DNA of 64,000 nt from Gaetbulibacter_B jejuensis (lineage in GTDB: Bacteria; Bacteroidota; Bacteroidia; Flavobacteriales; Flavobacteriaceae), in NCBI RefSeq assembly GCF_039524015.1, contig NZ_BAAAGF010000002.1:372001-436000 (forward strand), in the 5' to 3' direction. This document shows positions 18,570-27,685 of this stretch, in pieces. Both the position numbers and the translations under genes were made by a program. The notes beneath the pieces were generated by a model. That model was given only the letters and a program-made list of their open reading frames with translations. It was not told the DNA's origin and searched no databases. Position 1 is the first letter of the stretch; each line of letters begins with the position of its first letter.

Positions 18570-19826
18570 CTATTCCTTCTTTTTAATGTCTTTTATAACC
18601 CATAGCAGCATAGTGTCTAAACCATTTTGATAGTCTTTCCAATTGTAATTTAATATTACATCTGGATAAATACCTTGGGTTACCGTTTCTGATAAATTGA
18701 ATCTTCGTTTAGAATAGGTAATAACAAGTTTAGAGTTTGGTAATTCAAACTGATCCATGTCTTGATAACCAGTTGGGTTGGAACCTGTTGGTTGTCCAAT
18801 TATTTTTGCATTTAGTAACTGTTTAAAAAGAGCAGAATTACTAGTTCCTGCTGAAAATGTTACAGCGTCAGTCATAACATAAACGCCTTGTTTCCAATCT
18901 ACAGTATCAGACAAATTTAGAGCATAAGCTAGTGCTATACCAACATACAAATCACCACCACCATTATTGCGCATGTCAATTACAATTTTTTCAATTTTAT
19001 TTTTAGAAATAAAGCCTAACAGTTCTTCGCTAAAACGTTGCATTTTTTCAAAAGAAGGGTAGCTATCAAATCGGATATAAACCGCATTTGTGTTTTGAAT
19101 AGGAGCATACCATAAATACTCAAAAGAGAGGTTTTCAGGCTTAATGATTTCAGGAATACCGATAACAAGTTCTTGAAAAGAATCAGAGTTTGAAGTTGTT
19201 TGATTTAAAGCGTCAAGTCTTAAATCTATACTTTGATGGTTTATGTCTTGAAAAGTAAATGTTGCTGAGTTTGATTTTTCTGTAATACCAAGAGCATATA
19301 ACAATTCGCTTATGGTTGCATAGTTTCCAGTTCTAACTAATAATGAATGTTCGTTTTCAACAAATTGAGCAACTTTTGAAACCTTAGACATAACCTCGTC
19401 TATTGGAACACCATCAATAGCTACAAGTGTAGATTTTAATAGGTTTTTGTTAGTATTATTAATTTTTACAACGCGCCATTGATTTTCTATATGTTTTATT
19501 TTGAAGGGATAGTCGTGGATATCATAGTTACGAAGTGATACAGCTGTATGCCCATCATTTATAAGCCTTGTTAATTGCATTAATTTTAAGGTAATTTCAA
19601 AATCGTTTAATAAACCAATGCTGTCATAAATTTTACTCCATTCTGCATTAAATTTTTCTTCAGTTACAGAATGGTAAAGGTCTATATGTTTGTCTTCTAA
19701 AGATGCTTTGTAAATTTGTAAGTCTTCTTTCCAATCTATTTTGTTTGGTGTTTGAGCTAACATTGTACTTAACATCGAGACAAAAAGAATTAAAAGACAG
19801 GTTGTTTTTTTTTGAAATGTATTCAT
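18570..19826 (-). CDS. Secreted S41 family serine peptidase
   Basis: Signal peptide TCLLILFVSMLSTMLAQ precedes a helical N-terminal region and an S41 (tail-specific protease-like) domain over about residues 230-415. The core KIVIDMRNNGGG and the nucleophile motif TFSAGTSN (Ser about 325) are present, as is IIGQPTGSNPTGY. No PDZ domain is obvious. The protein should cleave peptides in the periplasm. It is the last gene of a leftward operon with a beta-lactamase-fold hydrolase (5 bp upstream) and a small outer-membrane-like protein. Confidence 0.88.
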   Translation of the reverse strand: MNTFQKKTTCLLILFVSMLSTMLAQTPNKIDWKEDLQIYKASLEDKHIDLYHSVTEEKFNAEWSKIYDSIGLLNDFEITLKLMQLTRLINDGHTAVSLRNYDIHDYPFKIKHIENQWRVVKINNTNKNLLKSTLVAIDGVPIDEVMSKVSKVAQFVENEHSLLVRTGNYATISELLYALGITEKSNSATFTFQDINHQSIDLRLDALNQTTSNSDSFQELVIGIPEIIKPENLSFEYLWYAPIQNTNAVYIRFDSYPSFEKMQRFSEELLGFISKNKIEKIVIDMRNNGGGDLYVGIALAYALNLSDTVDWKQGVYVMTDAVTFSAGTSNSALFKQLLNAKIIGQPTGSNPTGYQDMDQFELPNSKLVITYSKRRFNLSETVTQGIYPDVILNYNWKDYQNGLDTMLLWVIKDIKKKE

Positions 19827-19831
19827 GAAAC

Positions 19832-20956
19832 TTATTTTCTTTTTACTGCTTTTAGTAAATCAATAACCAAAAGTAAAGCATTTTTTGAAACTTCTAATTG
19901 ATTAAAAGTACCCGAAATATATGTATCTAATTGTGGGCAGTACCATAAGAAGGAAGCTGTAGATCCTGAATGTCCAATGAGTTGTAAGTCGCTTTCTGTA
20001 TTAGTTAATTCACCAACAGAAACTTGTCTTATCCCAAGACCGTATTCCATACCTTTTGTTTCAGTCACCCAATTTTGCATGGCAAAACGTGTGTCTTTCT
20101 TTACAATGGCATTAGTATTAAAAGCCTTTAAAAACGTAATTAAATCGTGAGTTGTTGAGACTAAACCGCCTCCTCCCCAATCGGCACTCAGACTTTTAAG
20201 AGACGATAATTCAAATTGACTAGCATAAAACTTAACGATTGTAAGTTTGTTTTCTATAGAAGATGACTTTAAGTTGACATAAGAACTATTCATTTTTAAT
20301 GGTTGAAAAATACGCTGCTTAAAGAACTCATCTAAAGTTAAACCACTTGTGTTTTCAATAATTAAGGCTAAAAGCACATATTCAGTATCTGTATAAAGAT
20401 AACCTTCGCCAGGAACAAAATGAGGTGTCATCTTTTCTTTTGAAAACTGAATCAGTTCTTCAGCAGACCACATTTTATTAGGATTCATTAATAGTTGATT
20501 GATGATATTCGGACTTCCGTCTTTAGTTTCATCTGTGAAATAATCAGGTAAACCAGACGTGTGTTGTAATAAATGTGCAATGGTTAAATCTTTTGAATAG
20601 TCTTTACCATCCAATACATGAAGGTTATTCATCAGTGAATCTGGTAAGTACTGAGCGATTTTGTCTTCAAAGTTTAATTTATTCTGATCCTTTAAAATTC
20701 CAATAGCTGTTGCGGTAAATAGTTTTGTAATACTAGCTGTGTAAAATGGATGATCTATTGAAATAGAATCTTCTTTACTTTCCGCAATCTGAATGTTAAT
20801 GCCACGAGATTCAGAATACACGTGTAGTATTCCACTTTTTATATTCTCTCTTTCTAATTCATTTTCAAAGAGTTGTATAATTGTTGTTTCTTTTGTTTGC
20901 TGAGCAATAGCTGATAATCCAACTAAAAATATTAAACCTAGAAATAAATGTTTCAT
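19832..20956 (-). CDS. Secreted serine hydrolase, beta-lactamase/class C family
   Basis: Signal peptide MKHLFLGLIFLVGLSAIAQ, then a class C beta-lactamase-like (PF00144) domain. The catalytic SxxK is S75-ITK78 in YTASITKLF. The second motif position is Tyr in YLYTDTEY (usual YxN is YTD), and HSG in LIGHSGSTASF occupies the KTG-like position. Such proteins act as D-aminopeptidases, esterases or peptidoglycan carboxypeptidases rather than resistance enzymes. It sits between an outer-membrane-like protein and an S41 peptidase in an operon sharing a promoter element with a second serine-hydrolase operon. Confidence 0.88.
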   Translation of the reverse strand: MKHLFLGLIFLVGLSAIAQQTKETTIIQLFENELERENIKSGILHVYSESRGINIQIAESKEDSISIDHPFYTASITKLFTATAIGILKDQNKLNFEDKIAQYLPDSLMNNLHVLDGKDYSKDLTIAHLLQHTSGLPDYFTDETKDGSPNIINQLLMNPNKMWSAEELIQFSKEKMTPHFVPGEGYLYTDTEYVLLALIIENTSGLTLDEFFKQRIFQPLKMNSSYVNLKSSSIENKLTIVKFYASQFELSSLKSLSADWGGGGLVSTTHDLITFLKAFNTNAIVKKDTRFAMQNWVTETKGMEYGLGIRQVSVGELTNTESDLQLIGHSGSTASFLWYCPQLDTYISGTFNQLEVSKNALLLVIDLLKAVKRK

Positions 20957-20992
20957 AATGTTAGTTTTAGAATTTTAAGATGGTTTTATAAG

Positions 20993-21637
20993 TTAAAATT
21001 TTATACCAATATAAAGGTTGGGTTCAAATAAGAAATAAGAATCCCATTTGTTGTCGAGTTGCTTAAAAGAATCTGGCGTATTGGTGTCAAAATGCCAAAC
21101 ATTACAATGAAATTGTGGTTCTATAAAAAATTGTTTCTTTTTACCAAAAGCGAAATGATAACCAATATGATACGAATTGTAAAGTTTAAAACCGTTGGCT
21201 ATTTTTTTGTCATTAAGATCTAAATACGTTTTGTATAATGGTAATACTTCAATTGAAGCAAATAACCCTTTCCATAGCATACGTTGATATGAGATACCTA
21301 CACCTGTTTCACGTAAATAGCCAGGATAAAATTCGGTTTCAGAATCTATTTTATCTGTAAGTCCATCCCACCATTGAATTCCCATAGGTTGAAATAAGCG
21401 CCAAGTGGCAAATTTAACACCAACGATGTTTTTGACATCAAGCTCACGTTTAACGTGTAATTCAATGTGTTGCGTGTTGGTTCTTTCGCCATCTTTTCCA
21501 ATATTTCCTAAAATAATGGCAGGAAAACTGACTCTATATTTTAAATCCGCGTTGTTGTGTTTTTCTGGTTCTGAAATCTGTTGAGCAAAACCATGAATTG
21601 TAAAAAGTGACAGGCAGATAATTACTAATTTTTTCAT
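20993..21637 (-). CDS. Outer-membrane-like secreted protein of unknown family
   Basis: A 214-residue exported protein with signal peptide MKKLVIICLSLFTIHGFAQ. The mature part is rich in aromatic beta-strand-like segments (QHIELHVKRELDVKNIVGV, YHIGYHFAFGKKKQFFIEPQ) and ends in an aromatic residue (FEPNLYIGIKF), as outer-membrane beta-barrels do. No family is recognised. It is the first gene of the operon with the serine hydrolase and S41 peptidase and carries one copy of the shared 21-bp promoter element. Confidence 0.75.
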   Translation of the reverse strand: MKKLVIICLSLFTIHGFAQQISEPEKHNNADLKYRVSFPAIILGNIGKDGERTNTQHIELHVKRELDVKNIVGVKFATWRLFQPMGIQWWDGLTDKIDSETEFYPGYLRETGVGISYQRMLWKGLFASIEVLPLYKTYLDLNDKKIANGFKLYNSYHIGYHFAFGKKKQFFIEPQFHCNVWHFDTNTPDSFKQLDNKWDSYFLFEPNLYIGIKF

Positions 21638-21686
21638 TGTGATTGATGTTTAAATTGTTCGTTTTTTGATTGAAATTTTGATGGTA

Positions 21687-21734
21687 CAAAGATGCAGTAG
21701 AAGTGAAGGCTAATCGTTCTGAATTATGATTCGG
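21687..21734 (-). promoter_or_regulatory. Promoter with shared 21-bp element, copy 1
   Basis: Reading leftward, a 21-bp element at 21734-21714 (core CATAATTCAGAACGA) is followed after exactly 19 bases by CATCTTTG (21694-21687), a -7-like box. The promoter of the serine-hydrolase lipoprotein gene at 24.4 kb has the same element (16 of 21 positions equal) at the same distance. The element sits where the -33 box would be, as expected for an activator site. Confidence 0.55.
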
Positions 21735-21781
21735 TACCTTTTTGATATTTAGTACGAATCCTTCATTTTTACATGAATAGA

Positions 21782-21814
21782 AAAAGGCTTAACAGTTTTA
21801 CTATTAAGCCTTTT
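21782..21814 (-). terminator. Rho-independent terminator after acetyltransferase gene
   Basis: A perfect 11-bp stem (AAAAGGCTTAA at 21782-21792, TTAAGCCTTTT at 21804-21814) with an 11-base loop. On the minus strand it ends in a run of T, 20 bases after the stop of the acetyltransferase, and closes the hydrolase-SDR-acetyltransferase operon. It also separates that operon from the promoter of the next one. Confidence 0.8.
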
Positions 21815-21833
21815 ATTAGTTCTTAGGGTTTAT

Positions 21834-22451
21834 TTATAACAACTCCTCGGGATGGGAAGTAAGTTTATCTACATGTTTAGTGATTTTTTCAATCTCCCAA
21901 TCCCACCATTTAAGTTCCAATAATTTAGAAATGGTGTCTTCTGAAAAACGTTTTTTAATAGGTTCAGCAGGATTTCCGCCAACAATAGTGTAAGGTTCTA
22001 CGTTTTTTGCAACCACTGCTTTTGTGGCTATAATGGCACCATCACCAATGGTTACACCAGGCATAATGGTAGCATTATGACCAATCCACACATCATTACC
22101 AATTATAGTATTCCCTTTGGTTGGATAGCTTTTACCCTCCATAGCATGTTGCCACGCACCACCAAATATGGCAAACGGATAGGCTGATGTGGCTTCGGTT
22201 AAATGATTACCACCATTCATAATAAAGATAGCACCTGAAGCAATCATGCAAAACTTTCCAATGATGAGTTTATCACCTATAAAATCGAAATGGTATTTCA
22301 CATTTTTTTCAAAATTTGAAACATCTTCAAAGTCGTCGTAATAGGTGTAATCACCAACCTTAATGTTCGGTTTTTTAATGTAGTTTTTCAAAAAACAAAG
22401 CTTATCGTAATTGGCCAACGGGAAAACGGTATTTGGATCTGGAATGTTCAT
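21834..22451 (-). CDS. CatB-type hexapeptide O-acetyltransferase
   Basis: A 205-residue left-handed beta-helix acyltransferase of the xenobiotic (Vat/CatB) subgroup: N-terminal NYDKLCFLKNYIKKPNIKVG, YTYYDD, the catalytic-site region NGGNHLTEATSAYPFAIFG (His about 78), and the hexapeptide repeats TIIGNDVWIGHNATIMPGV and AIIATKAVVAKNVEPY. Enzymes of this group transfer acetyl from acetyl-CoA to streptogramin A or chloramphenicol, though many chromosomal members have unknown substrates. The start overlaps the stop of the SDR gene by four bases. Confidence 0.9.
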   Translation of the reverse strand: MNIPDPNTVFPLANYDKLCFLKNYIKKPNIKVGDYTYYDDFEDVSNFEKNVKYHFDFIGDKLIIGKFCMIASGAIFIMNGGNHLTEATSAYPFAIFGGAWQHAMEGKSYPTKGNTIIGNDVWIGHNATIMPGVTIGDGAIIATKAVVAKNVEPYTIVGGNPAEPIKKRFSEDTISKLLELKWWDWEIEKITKHVDKLTSHPEELL

Positions 22452-23314
22452 ATCTCTAGTGTATTAGCTTCTTCTCTAAAATAGTCTTTTAAATGATAAT
22501 CTCCATAAGTTGGTGCAATATTATCCTCAGCCATTAAGGTTAAGAAAAATTCAATAGGACCATAGGTTTTTACGCTGGTAAAAGTTCTTAAAGTCCAAAT
22601 GGTGAATCGTCTTAAGCAATCTGGTAAATGCGTTATTTTTATAGGCTTGTTTAATGAAGTCAGAGCGAGTTTACTAATATCATTTAAGCTTAATATATCA
22701 GGACCTCCAACGGTTAATTCGTTATTGTAATCTTCTAAGTTATCGACAATAGCTTTTGCTAAATCCTCTCCATGAATTGGGTTGAATTTTTGATTTCCTG
22801 ATCCAAATAAATACACACGACCTGATTTTGCCATTTGTAAAAAGTCTTTCATGTCCGAGAAAAACCCGTTAGGTCTTACAATCGTGTAATTTAACCCTGA
22901 AACTTTTAAAGCATCAACAAACTTCTCTTTTGCTTCAAAAATCTTCAAATTTCGATGTTTATCACCATTAATGGCAGAGACGTAAACAAAGTGACTCACA
23001 CCAGATTTTTTAGCTTCTTCAAGCAAATTCATATTCGCTTGATAATCGACATTCATATAGGTTAAACCATCTTTTTGTCTCGTAATACCAATGGTTGAAA
23101 TGACCGTGTCTATACCTTTACATATGTCTCTTAAGGTTTCTGGTTTGGTGACTTCAGCCTGCTTAATTTCCAGAAAATTTTCATTAGGATTATCTATCTG
23201 ATTTGGCTTACGGACAATAGCAACCACCTGGTTTTGTTTTTCTATTAAAACCCTTAATAAATGCTTGCCTAAATAGCCTGTAGCACCTGCTAATAGTATG
23301 TTGGTATGTTGCAT
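22448..23314 (-). CDS. Atypical SDR (NAD(P)H-binding) protein
   Basis: A 288-residue extended or atypical SDR with Rossmann motif GATGYLGKHL (about 10-19), an internal YVSAINGDKHRNLKIFEAKE with Tyr/Lys-like positions, and VRPNGFFSDM. The fold resembles NmrA-like and complex I NDUFA9-like proteins that bind NAD(P)H without a clear classical active site. It is translationally coupled to the acetyltransferase and follows the lipoprotein serine hydrolase by 25 bp. Its metabolic role is unknown. Confidence 0.88.
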   Translation of the reverse strand: MQHTNILLAGATGYLGKHLLRVLIEKQNQVVAIVRKPNQIDNPNENFLEIKQAEVTKPETLRDICKGIDTVISTIGITRQKDGLTYMNVDYQANMNLLEEAKKSGVSHFVYVSAINGDKHRNLKIFEAKEKFVDALKVSGLNYTIVRPNGFFSDMKDFLQMAKSGRVYLFGSGNQKFNPIHGEDLAKAIVDNLEDYNNELTVGGPDILSLNDISKLALTSLNKPIKITHLPDCLRRFTIWTLRTFTSVKTYGPIEFFLTLMAEDNIAPTYGDYHLKDYFREEANTLEI

Positions 23315-23339
23315 TTTGTGTGATGTTTAAGATTGAACC

Positions 23340-24419
23340 TTAATTAAATTCATTAGTTAACAGTTGCTGAATTATGGTATTGCGTTGTTCACCAGAATCG
23401 TCTTGTTGATTGCTTAATAATATAATAGTAGCGTTGTATTCTGGCAAAAAACCAATCATACTCCAATACCCATCTATGTCGCCACCATGCCAGTAAAGTG
23501 TGGTGTTGCCCTCTTGTGTGGTAAACCAACCTAAGCCAAAATCTACATAGCCGCTTGGTACATCTTGAGCAAATATGTCTTCTTTTTCTTCAGCTGAAAA
23601 CCAATTCGTTTTTACTGCATTTGTCCATGTTTCCATATCTCTTGGTGTGCTACTAAAATCGCCTGCGCCAAACGCTAAATTCATAGGGTAAACACTGTTG
23701 GTACTACCATTGTTGTAGCCTTCTGCATGTGTGTTTGGATTAATGTTGTCTGTGCCTCTGTACGTGTTTGTCATTTGCAAAGGATTAAAAATATTCTGCT
23801 GAATGTACTCGTGATAAGCCATATTAGTAAGTTCTTCAACCAACAAAGCCGCAATGAGGTAGTTGGAATTACTGTATTGTTTTCCTGCGCCAGGTGTAAA
23901 GTTGAGTCCGTTTTCTGTAACTAGTTCCATAATAACTTCATAGACGTCTTCTTTATCAAAAAAGTAGCCTTGTTCTGTAGCGTCTTCAACCACAAATTGA
24001 TAGTCTGGAATACCTGATTGATGCGATAACAGTTGTGCAATACTAATTTGATTTCCGTTTGGAAATTCAGGATCAAATTCATCCAAAGTTTGATTATAAT
24101 TTGAAATATAACCATCGCGTTTTAACTGAATAATTGCTGCTGCAGTTAATGTTTTGGATACCGAACCAATACGATATGCTATTTCGTAATCTTGAGGAAG
24201 TGCTGTGTTTTCATTGGCTAAGCCAAAACCTTGTCGTACCAAATCGTTTCCATTTTTTGTGATAATGGCATACCCTTGAAAGTTAATGTTGGTTAATAAA
24301 TTTTCAGCAGTTGTGTAATTAATGGAAGCTGTGTTGTTGTCATCATCGGTTGAACATGATGTGAAAAGCATTAAAATTGCAATTATAAATGCCATTAAAA
24401 GTTTGTGTAAAGTTGTCAT
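23340..24419 (-). CDS. Lipoprotein serine hydrolase, beta-lactamase/class C family
   Basis: An N-terminal lipoprotein signal (LMLFTSC, Cys 22, followed by STDDDN) indicates a lipid-anchored, possibly surface-exposed protein. The PF00144 domain has SxxK as S86-VSK89 in IGSVSKTLTA, the YxN motif as YSN in KQYSNSNYL, and HGG in WHGGDIDGYW. It is a probable D-Ala or D-amino peptidase or esterase. It heads an operon with the atypical SDR and CatB-like acetyltransferase and is preceded by copy 2 of the shared 21-bp promoter element. Confidence 0.9.
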   Translation of the reverse strand: MTTLHKLLMAFIIAILMLFTSCSTDDDNNTASINYTTAENLLTNINFQGYAIITKNGNDLVRQGFGLANENTALPQDYEIAYRIGSVSKTLTAAAIIQLKRDGYISNYNQTLDEFDPEFPNGNQISIAQLLSHQSGIPDYQFVVEDATEQGYFFDKEDVYEVIMELVTENGLNFTPGAGKQYSNSNYLIAALLVEELTNMAYHEYIQQNIFNPLQMTNTYRGTDNINPNTHAEGYNNGSTNSVYPMNLAFGAGDFSSTPRDMETWTNAVKTNWFSAEEKEDIFAQDVPSGYVDFGLGWFTTQEGNTTLYWHGGDIDGYWSMIGFLPEYNATIILLSNQQDDSGEQRNTIIQQLLTNEFN

Positions 24420-24452
24420 AACTGTTCGTTTTTAATTGATTATTTGATACTG

Positions 24453-24500
24453 CAAAATTGAAGTATAAATAGTTATCCGTCGTGCTAAATTATAATTTAG
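24453..24500 (-). promoter_or_regulatory. Promoter with shared 21-bp element, copy 2
   Basis: Reading leftward, the element at 24500-24480 contains a perfect 16-bp palindrome (CTAAATTATAATTTAG, 24485-24500) and ends CACGA. CAATTTTG (24460-24453), a -7-like box, follows after 19 bases, the same distance as in copy 1 at 21.7 kb. The AraC-type regulator gene ends 28 bp upstream and is the natural candidate to bind here. Confidence 0.6.
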
Positions 24501-24528
24501 AACGTTCGGAATTTATAAGAAGAAAGGT

Positions 24529-26325
24529 TTACTTAGAATGCTGTTGCACCCATTTACTAGGTGTAATACCTTCTGTTTTTTTGAAAAAAGTATTAAATAC
24601 ACTTTTAGAATTAAAGCCACTATCGTAAGCCAAACCAAGAATGGTGATGTGTTTAAACTCGGGTTTTAGTGCAATGGTTTTAAAATATTCTAAACGGTAG
24701 GTATTAATAAAATCGTTGAAGTTTTTCTTGAAACTCGCATTAAGCAACCATGATAAATGATTTGGGTGAATATCGATTTTATCAGCTAATGTTCGTAAAG
24801 ACAATGTGGTGTTTAGGAAGCATTCTTCATTGACCATTAAATCTAAAATAGCTGTTTTGTAATGCGTTATTTGGGTTTTAGAAAGTAGTTGTTTTTCAGT
24901 GCTTTCGGTTTGTGGTTTACTTTCGTTGGATAAAGCGAAAATGACGTCTAGCTGTTTTTTGAAGCGTTCAAGATTGTGTAAAGGCTCTAATAAGGGATCA
25001 ACTTTAACCAAAGTCATTAAAGGCTCTTTATGTGTGATGCCTTCATCAATTAAATCTAAAGCCTTGTCATATTGCTTCAAAAGCGTGTAAATATAAATCA
25101 AGAAAAAGCGTACACGCTCACGACTATCTGTGTTCAGTAACGGTTTTAGCAGTTCTAAATTCGCTTCAACATTTGCAGTGTCTTGCATTACTGCATGCGC
25201 TAAAGTTGTCATTATTAATTGCTCCATTTTAGAGCCTTCCATTTCTGGAATACTTTGGGCAACTTCAATAATATGCTTTGGTTGTTTGTGATACGCTAAA
25301 GCCAAGGCATAAATGCCATAACCAACAATAAACTTGTTATTGATTTCAAAACATCTTTTAAAATGCTTTTTTACAGCGTTTTCATCTTTATTAATATAGG
25401 CATTGTAGCCCTTAAAATAGTTGTTTAAATCATTAAGCGGATCTAATGTATATGCAGTATTTATATGGGTGTTTGCTTCTTCTAGGTTTCCTTCTAAAAT
25501 TAAGGTTATGAAAAGCTTTTGATGTGCATCGGAATAACCAGGTTTTAATTCTAAAGCTTTTTTAAGATGACAAGCAGCCGCTTTAAAATCCCATTTTTTA
25601 TTAAGGGCGTCCCAACCTAATGAATGATGTACTTCAGGTAAATCTACTTTTAGGTTATGGGCTGTTTCAAGATAATTCCCGCCAATTTCAAAAGCTTCTT
25701 TTACAGGCATTAATCCGCCAGCAGCAAGTATATTGTATGCGTAATGGATATTAACATGTGCTAATGCGAAAGTAGGATGCTGTTCTATAATTTCTTTTAA
25801 AATCGAAATTCCTTTAAACACATCGACCTTATTAAAGCGTGAGATAAGTTTTTTAGCCCTTAAATAATTGTGATATGATTCTGTAGAAATATTATGATGT
25901 GTTACCAGAGAATCGTCAACATTAAAGTGTCCAAAATTTTCTCGTATTTTATCAGCAATTAAGAGGCTAATTTCATCTTGCAACTTGAAGATATCATCAA
26001 GTTCGCGATCAAAATTTTTAGACCAATAATGCGTACCATCTGATGTGTCAATCAATTGAGCTGAAATACGTACTCTGTTATTCGCTTTTCTAACACTGCC
26101 TTCTAAGATGGTTGAAACATTGAGTTCTTTTCCAACGTCTCTAACATCAACTTGTTTTCCTTTAAAGGCAAAAGAAGATGTTCGCGCAATCACTTTTAGT
26201 GCTTTAATATTAGATAAAGCATTAATGATTTCTTCAGTTATACCATCACTAAAATATTCATTGTCAATATCGTTACTCATATTGACAAATGGCAGAACAG
26301 CAATAGATTTAGAAGATGCTTTCAA
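24529..26325 (-). CDS. FlgO/TolB-like N-domain, TPR and AraC fusion regulator
   Basis: Three parts are visible in 598 residues. Residues 1-130 match the N-terminal domain that precedes TPRs in many class III cyclase-like proteins (SIAVLPFVNMSNDIDNEYFS, SDGITEEIINALS, ILEGSVRK). Residues 145-450 are TPR-like helices. Residues 490-598 are an AraC double helix-turn-helix (IHPNHLSWLLNASF, GLAYDSGFNSKSVFNTFF). No cyclase domain or signal peptide is present. An in-frame TAG lies directly upstream of a TTG (26323-26325), and the conserved IAVLPF motif precedes the first ATG, so the start is probably TTG. It lies just upstream of the hydrolase-SDR-acetyltransferase operon. Confidence 0.85.
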   Translation of the reverse strand: MKASSKSIAVLPFVNMSNDIDNEYFSDGITEEIINALSNIKALKVIARTSSFAFKGKQVDVRDVGKELNVSTILEGSVRKANNRVRISAQLIDTSDGTHYWSKNFDRELDDIFKLQDEISLLIADKIRENFGHFNVDDSLVTHHNISTESYHNYLRAKKLISRFNKVDVFKGISILKEIIEQHPTFALAHVNIHYAYNILAAGGLMPVKEAFEIGGNYLETAHNLKVDLPEVHHSLGWDALNKKWDFKAAACHLKKALELKPGYSDAHQKLFITLILEGNLEEANTHINTAYTLDPLNDLNNYFKGYNAYINKDENAVKKHFKRCFEINNKFIVGYGIYALALAYHKQPKHIIEVAQSIPEMEGSKMEQLIMTTLAHAVMQDTANVEANLELLKPLLNTDSRERVRFFLIYIYTLLKQYDKALDLIDEGITHKEPLMTLVKVDPLLEPLHNLERFKKQLDVIFALSNESKPQTESTEKQLLSKTQITHYKTAILDLMVNEECFLNTTLSLRTLADKIDIHPNHLSWLLNASFKKNFNDFINTYRLEYFKTIALKPEFKHITILGLAYDSGFNSKSVFNTFFKKTEGITPSKWVQQHSK

Positions 26326-26403
26326 CTATAATGGTGTAATTAAATGTTTTACACTTCGAAAATAAATAATTTGATATAATCAGAGGGAAAATATGTTAAT
26401 ATT

Positions 26404-27630
26404 TTAATCACTTATGGCAACTGGTAATAGTTGTTTCTTATTAAGTTTAAACTCATGGGCTTTGTCATTTCGCATTACAGTTATTATAATACTGTCTTGT
26501 TTTTCGTAATCCCAATCATTGTTTTTAAAAGTGATGCAAATGGTGTCGTTACTTAAGTTTGTAAATTCTTGATTATTGATTTTTAGTATTTTATCACCTA
26601 TTTGTAAATTATTTGTAGCATCAGAGTTTGTGTAAATAGAGCCAATGTATATGCCATCGTCTTGCCAATCAATACCAAAGCCAAAATCGATTAAGGAGTC
26701 GTGTTGGTAATTTTGTAATTCTTTCATGTAAATTTTTTCATTTTTCCAATCTAAAACGACATTATAGTTCTCAAAGTACTTATTTCCAATATTATCGCTA
26801 TGAGTGCTGAATTTTATAATTTTCTTCTCAAGATTTAAATTTCCAATTTTAATTGTATCGATAATACCATAAAAGAGAGTGTCATTTTTAGCTTTTCCGC
26901 CAACACCATAAGTTGTTGAGCCTATTGAATATGTTGAACTCACAGTTTTAGTTTTTTGTAGCGCTTGTAAAGCACTTGTGGGTATTGACATTTGACCATT
27001 TGATCCTGTATCAAATGTTAAGTTTTTGACTTTTATACCATCTATATCTAAATCTATTAAAGGTGTGCCTTGAGTTTTGGTCTTAAAATTAATTATTGAA
27101 TATTCGTTTGTTAGTTCAAAACGATTTAAATCGTCAGTGATTTCAATTTTTTTGTTTTGGTAATCAATTCTCCAAAAGGCATTTCGCATTAAATTGGCGC
27201 CAATAATTCCATCAATATTTAAGCATTTCATAGCTTGTGATGTTCCTAAGTCTTGAATAATTGCTCCTGTGTTTTTAAAAGTAACCTTACCTAAAGTAAT
27301 AGTTTCAATTTGTATAAAAGCTTGATTGTTTAAAACATTCCCTCCAGAATCGCCAACACTACCATAGGCTAATTTTTTTAAATTAAGTTTTTGGGAAAAC
27401 TCTTTTGATAGCACATTTGGTGCTCCTGTATCAAAAAGAAATCTACCTTTATGTCCATTTATAGTGGCTTCAACAATAGGAAGTTTAGCACCATAGTCAA
27501 AACTGATGCGTTCCATAAAGTTACTATTACTAACTTTACCAGATTTCATTAGTTGTATTTTTTTTAACGAGCTACAGCTACAGCTTACTAAAACTACTAA
27601 TACGAAGAGCATTAAAATATTTTGTTTCAT
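26404..27630 (-). CDS. Lipoprotein two-DTG aspartic protease with PDZ domain
   Basis: A lipoprotein signal (VVLVSC, Cys 17) is followed by two retropepsin-like halves, each with a catalytic-type triad: FLFDTGAP (D67) and LTFDTGSN (D207). Each half is followed by an IIG- or VGG-type hydrophobic-glycine motif (GIIGANLM for the first). A PDZ-like domain is at about 330-390 (IYTNSDATNNLQIGDKILKI). This is the pepsin/retropepsin-like family frequent in Bacteroidota, here anchored in the periplasm or on the surface. The substrate is unknown. It follows a small hypothetical gene by 55 bp on the same strand. Confidence 0.88.
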   Translation of the reverse strand: MKQNILMLFVLVVLVSCSCSSLKKIQLMKSGKVSNSNFMERISFDYGAKLPIVEATINGHKGRFLFDTGAPNVLSKEFSQKLNLKKLAYGSVGDSGGNVLNNQAFIQIETITLGKVTFKNTGAIIQDLGTSQAMKCLNIDGIIGANLMRNAFWRIDYQNKKIEITDDLNRFELTNEYSIINFKTKTQGTPLIDLDIDGIKVKNLTFDTGSNGQMSIPTSALQALQKTKTVSSTYSIGSTTYGVGGKAKNDTLFYGIIDTIKIGNLNLEKKIIKFSTHSDNIGNKYFENYNVVLDWKNEKIYMKELQNYQHDSLIDFGFGIDWQDDGIYIGSIYTNSDATNNLQIGDKILKINNQEFTNLSNDTICITFKNNDWDYEKQDSIIITVMRNDKAHEFKLNKKQLLPVAISD

Positions 27631-27685
27631 AGATATTTATTAGTGTTCTCTTGTTGGAGGATTAAAGATAGTGTATTTGTAATTG

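Noticed and set aside
18569..18570. Abutting stop codons of DUF983 and S41 peptidase genes as a sign of rearrangement.
   Set aside because: Both genes look complete with normal C-termini; compact convergent ends are common in such genomes.
26334..26354. Inverted repeat GTGTAA-N9-TTACAC near the start of the FlgO/TPR-AraC gene as a Crp-type site.
   Set aside because: Arms are only six bases in AT-rich DNA, and nothing else supports Crp/Fnr binding.
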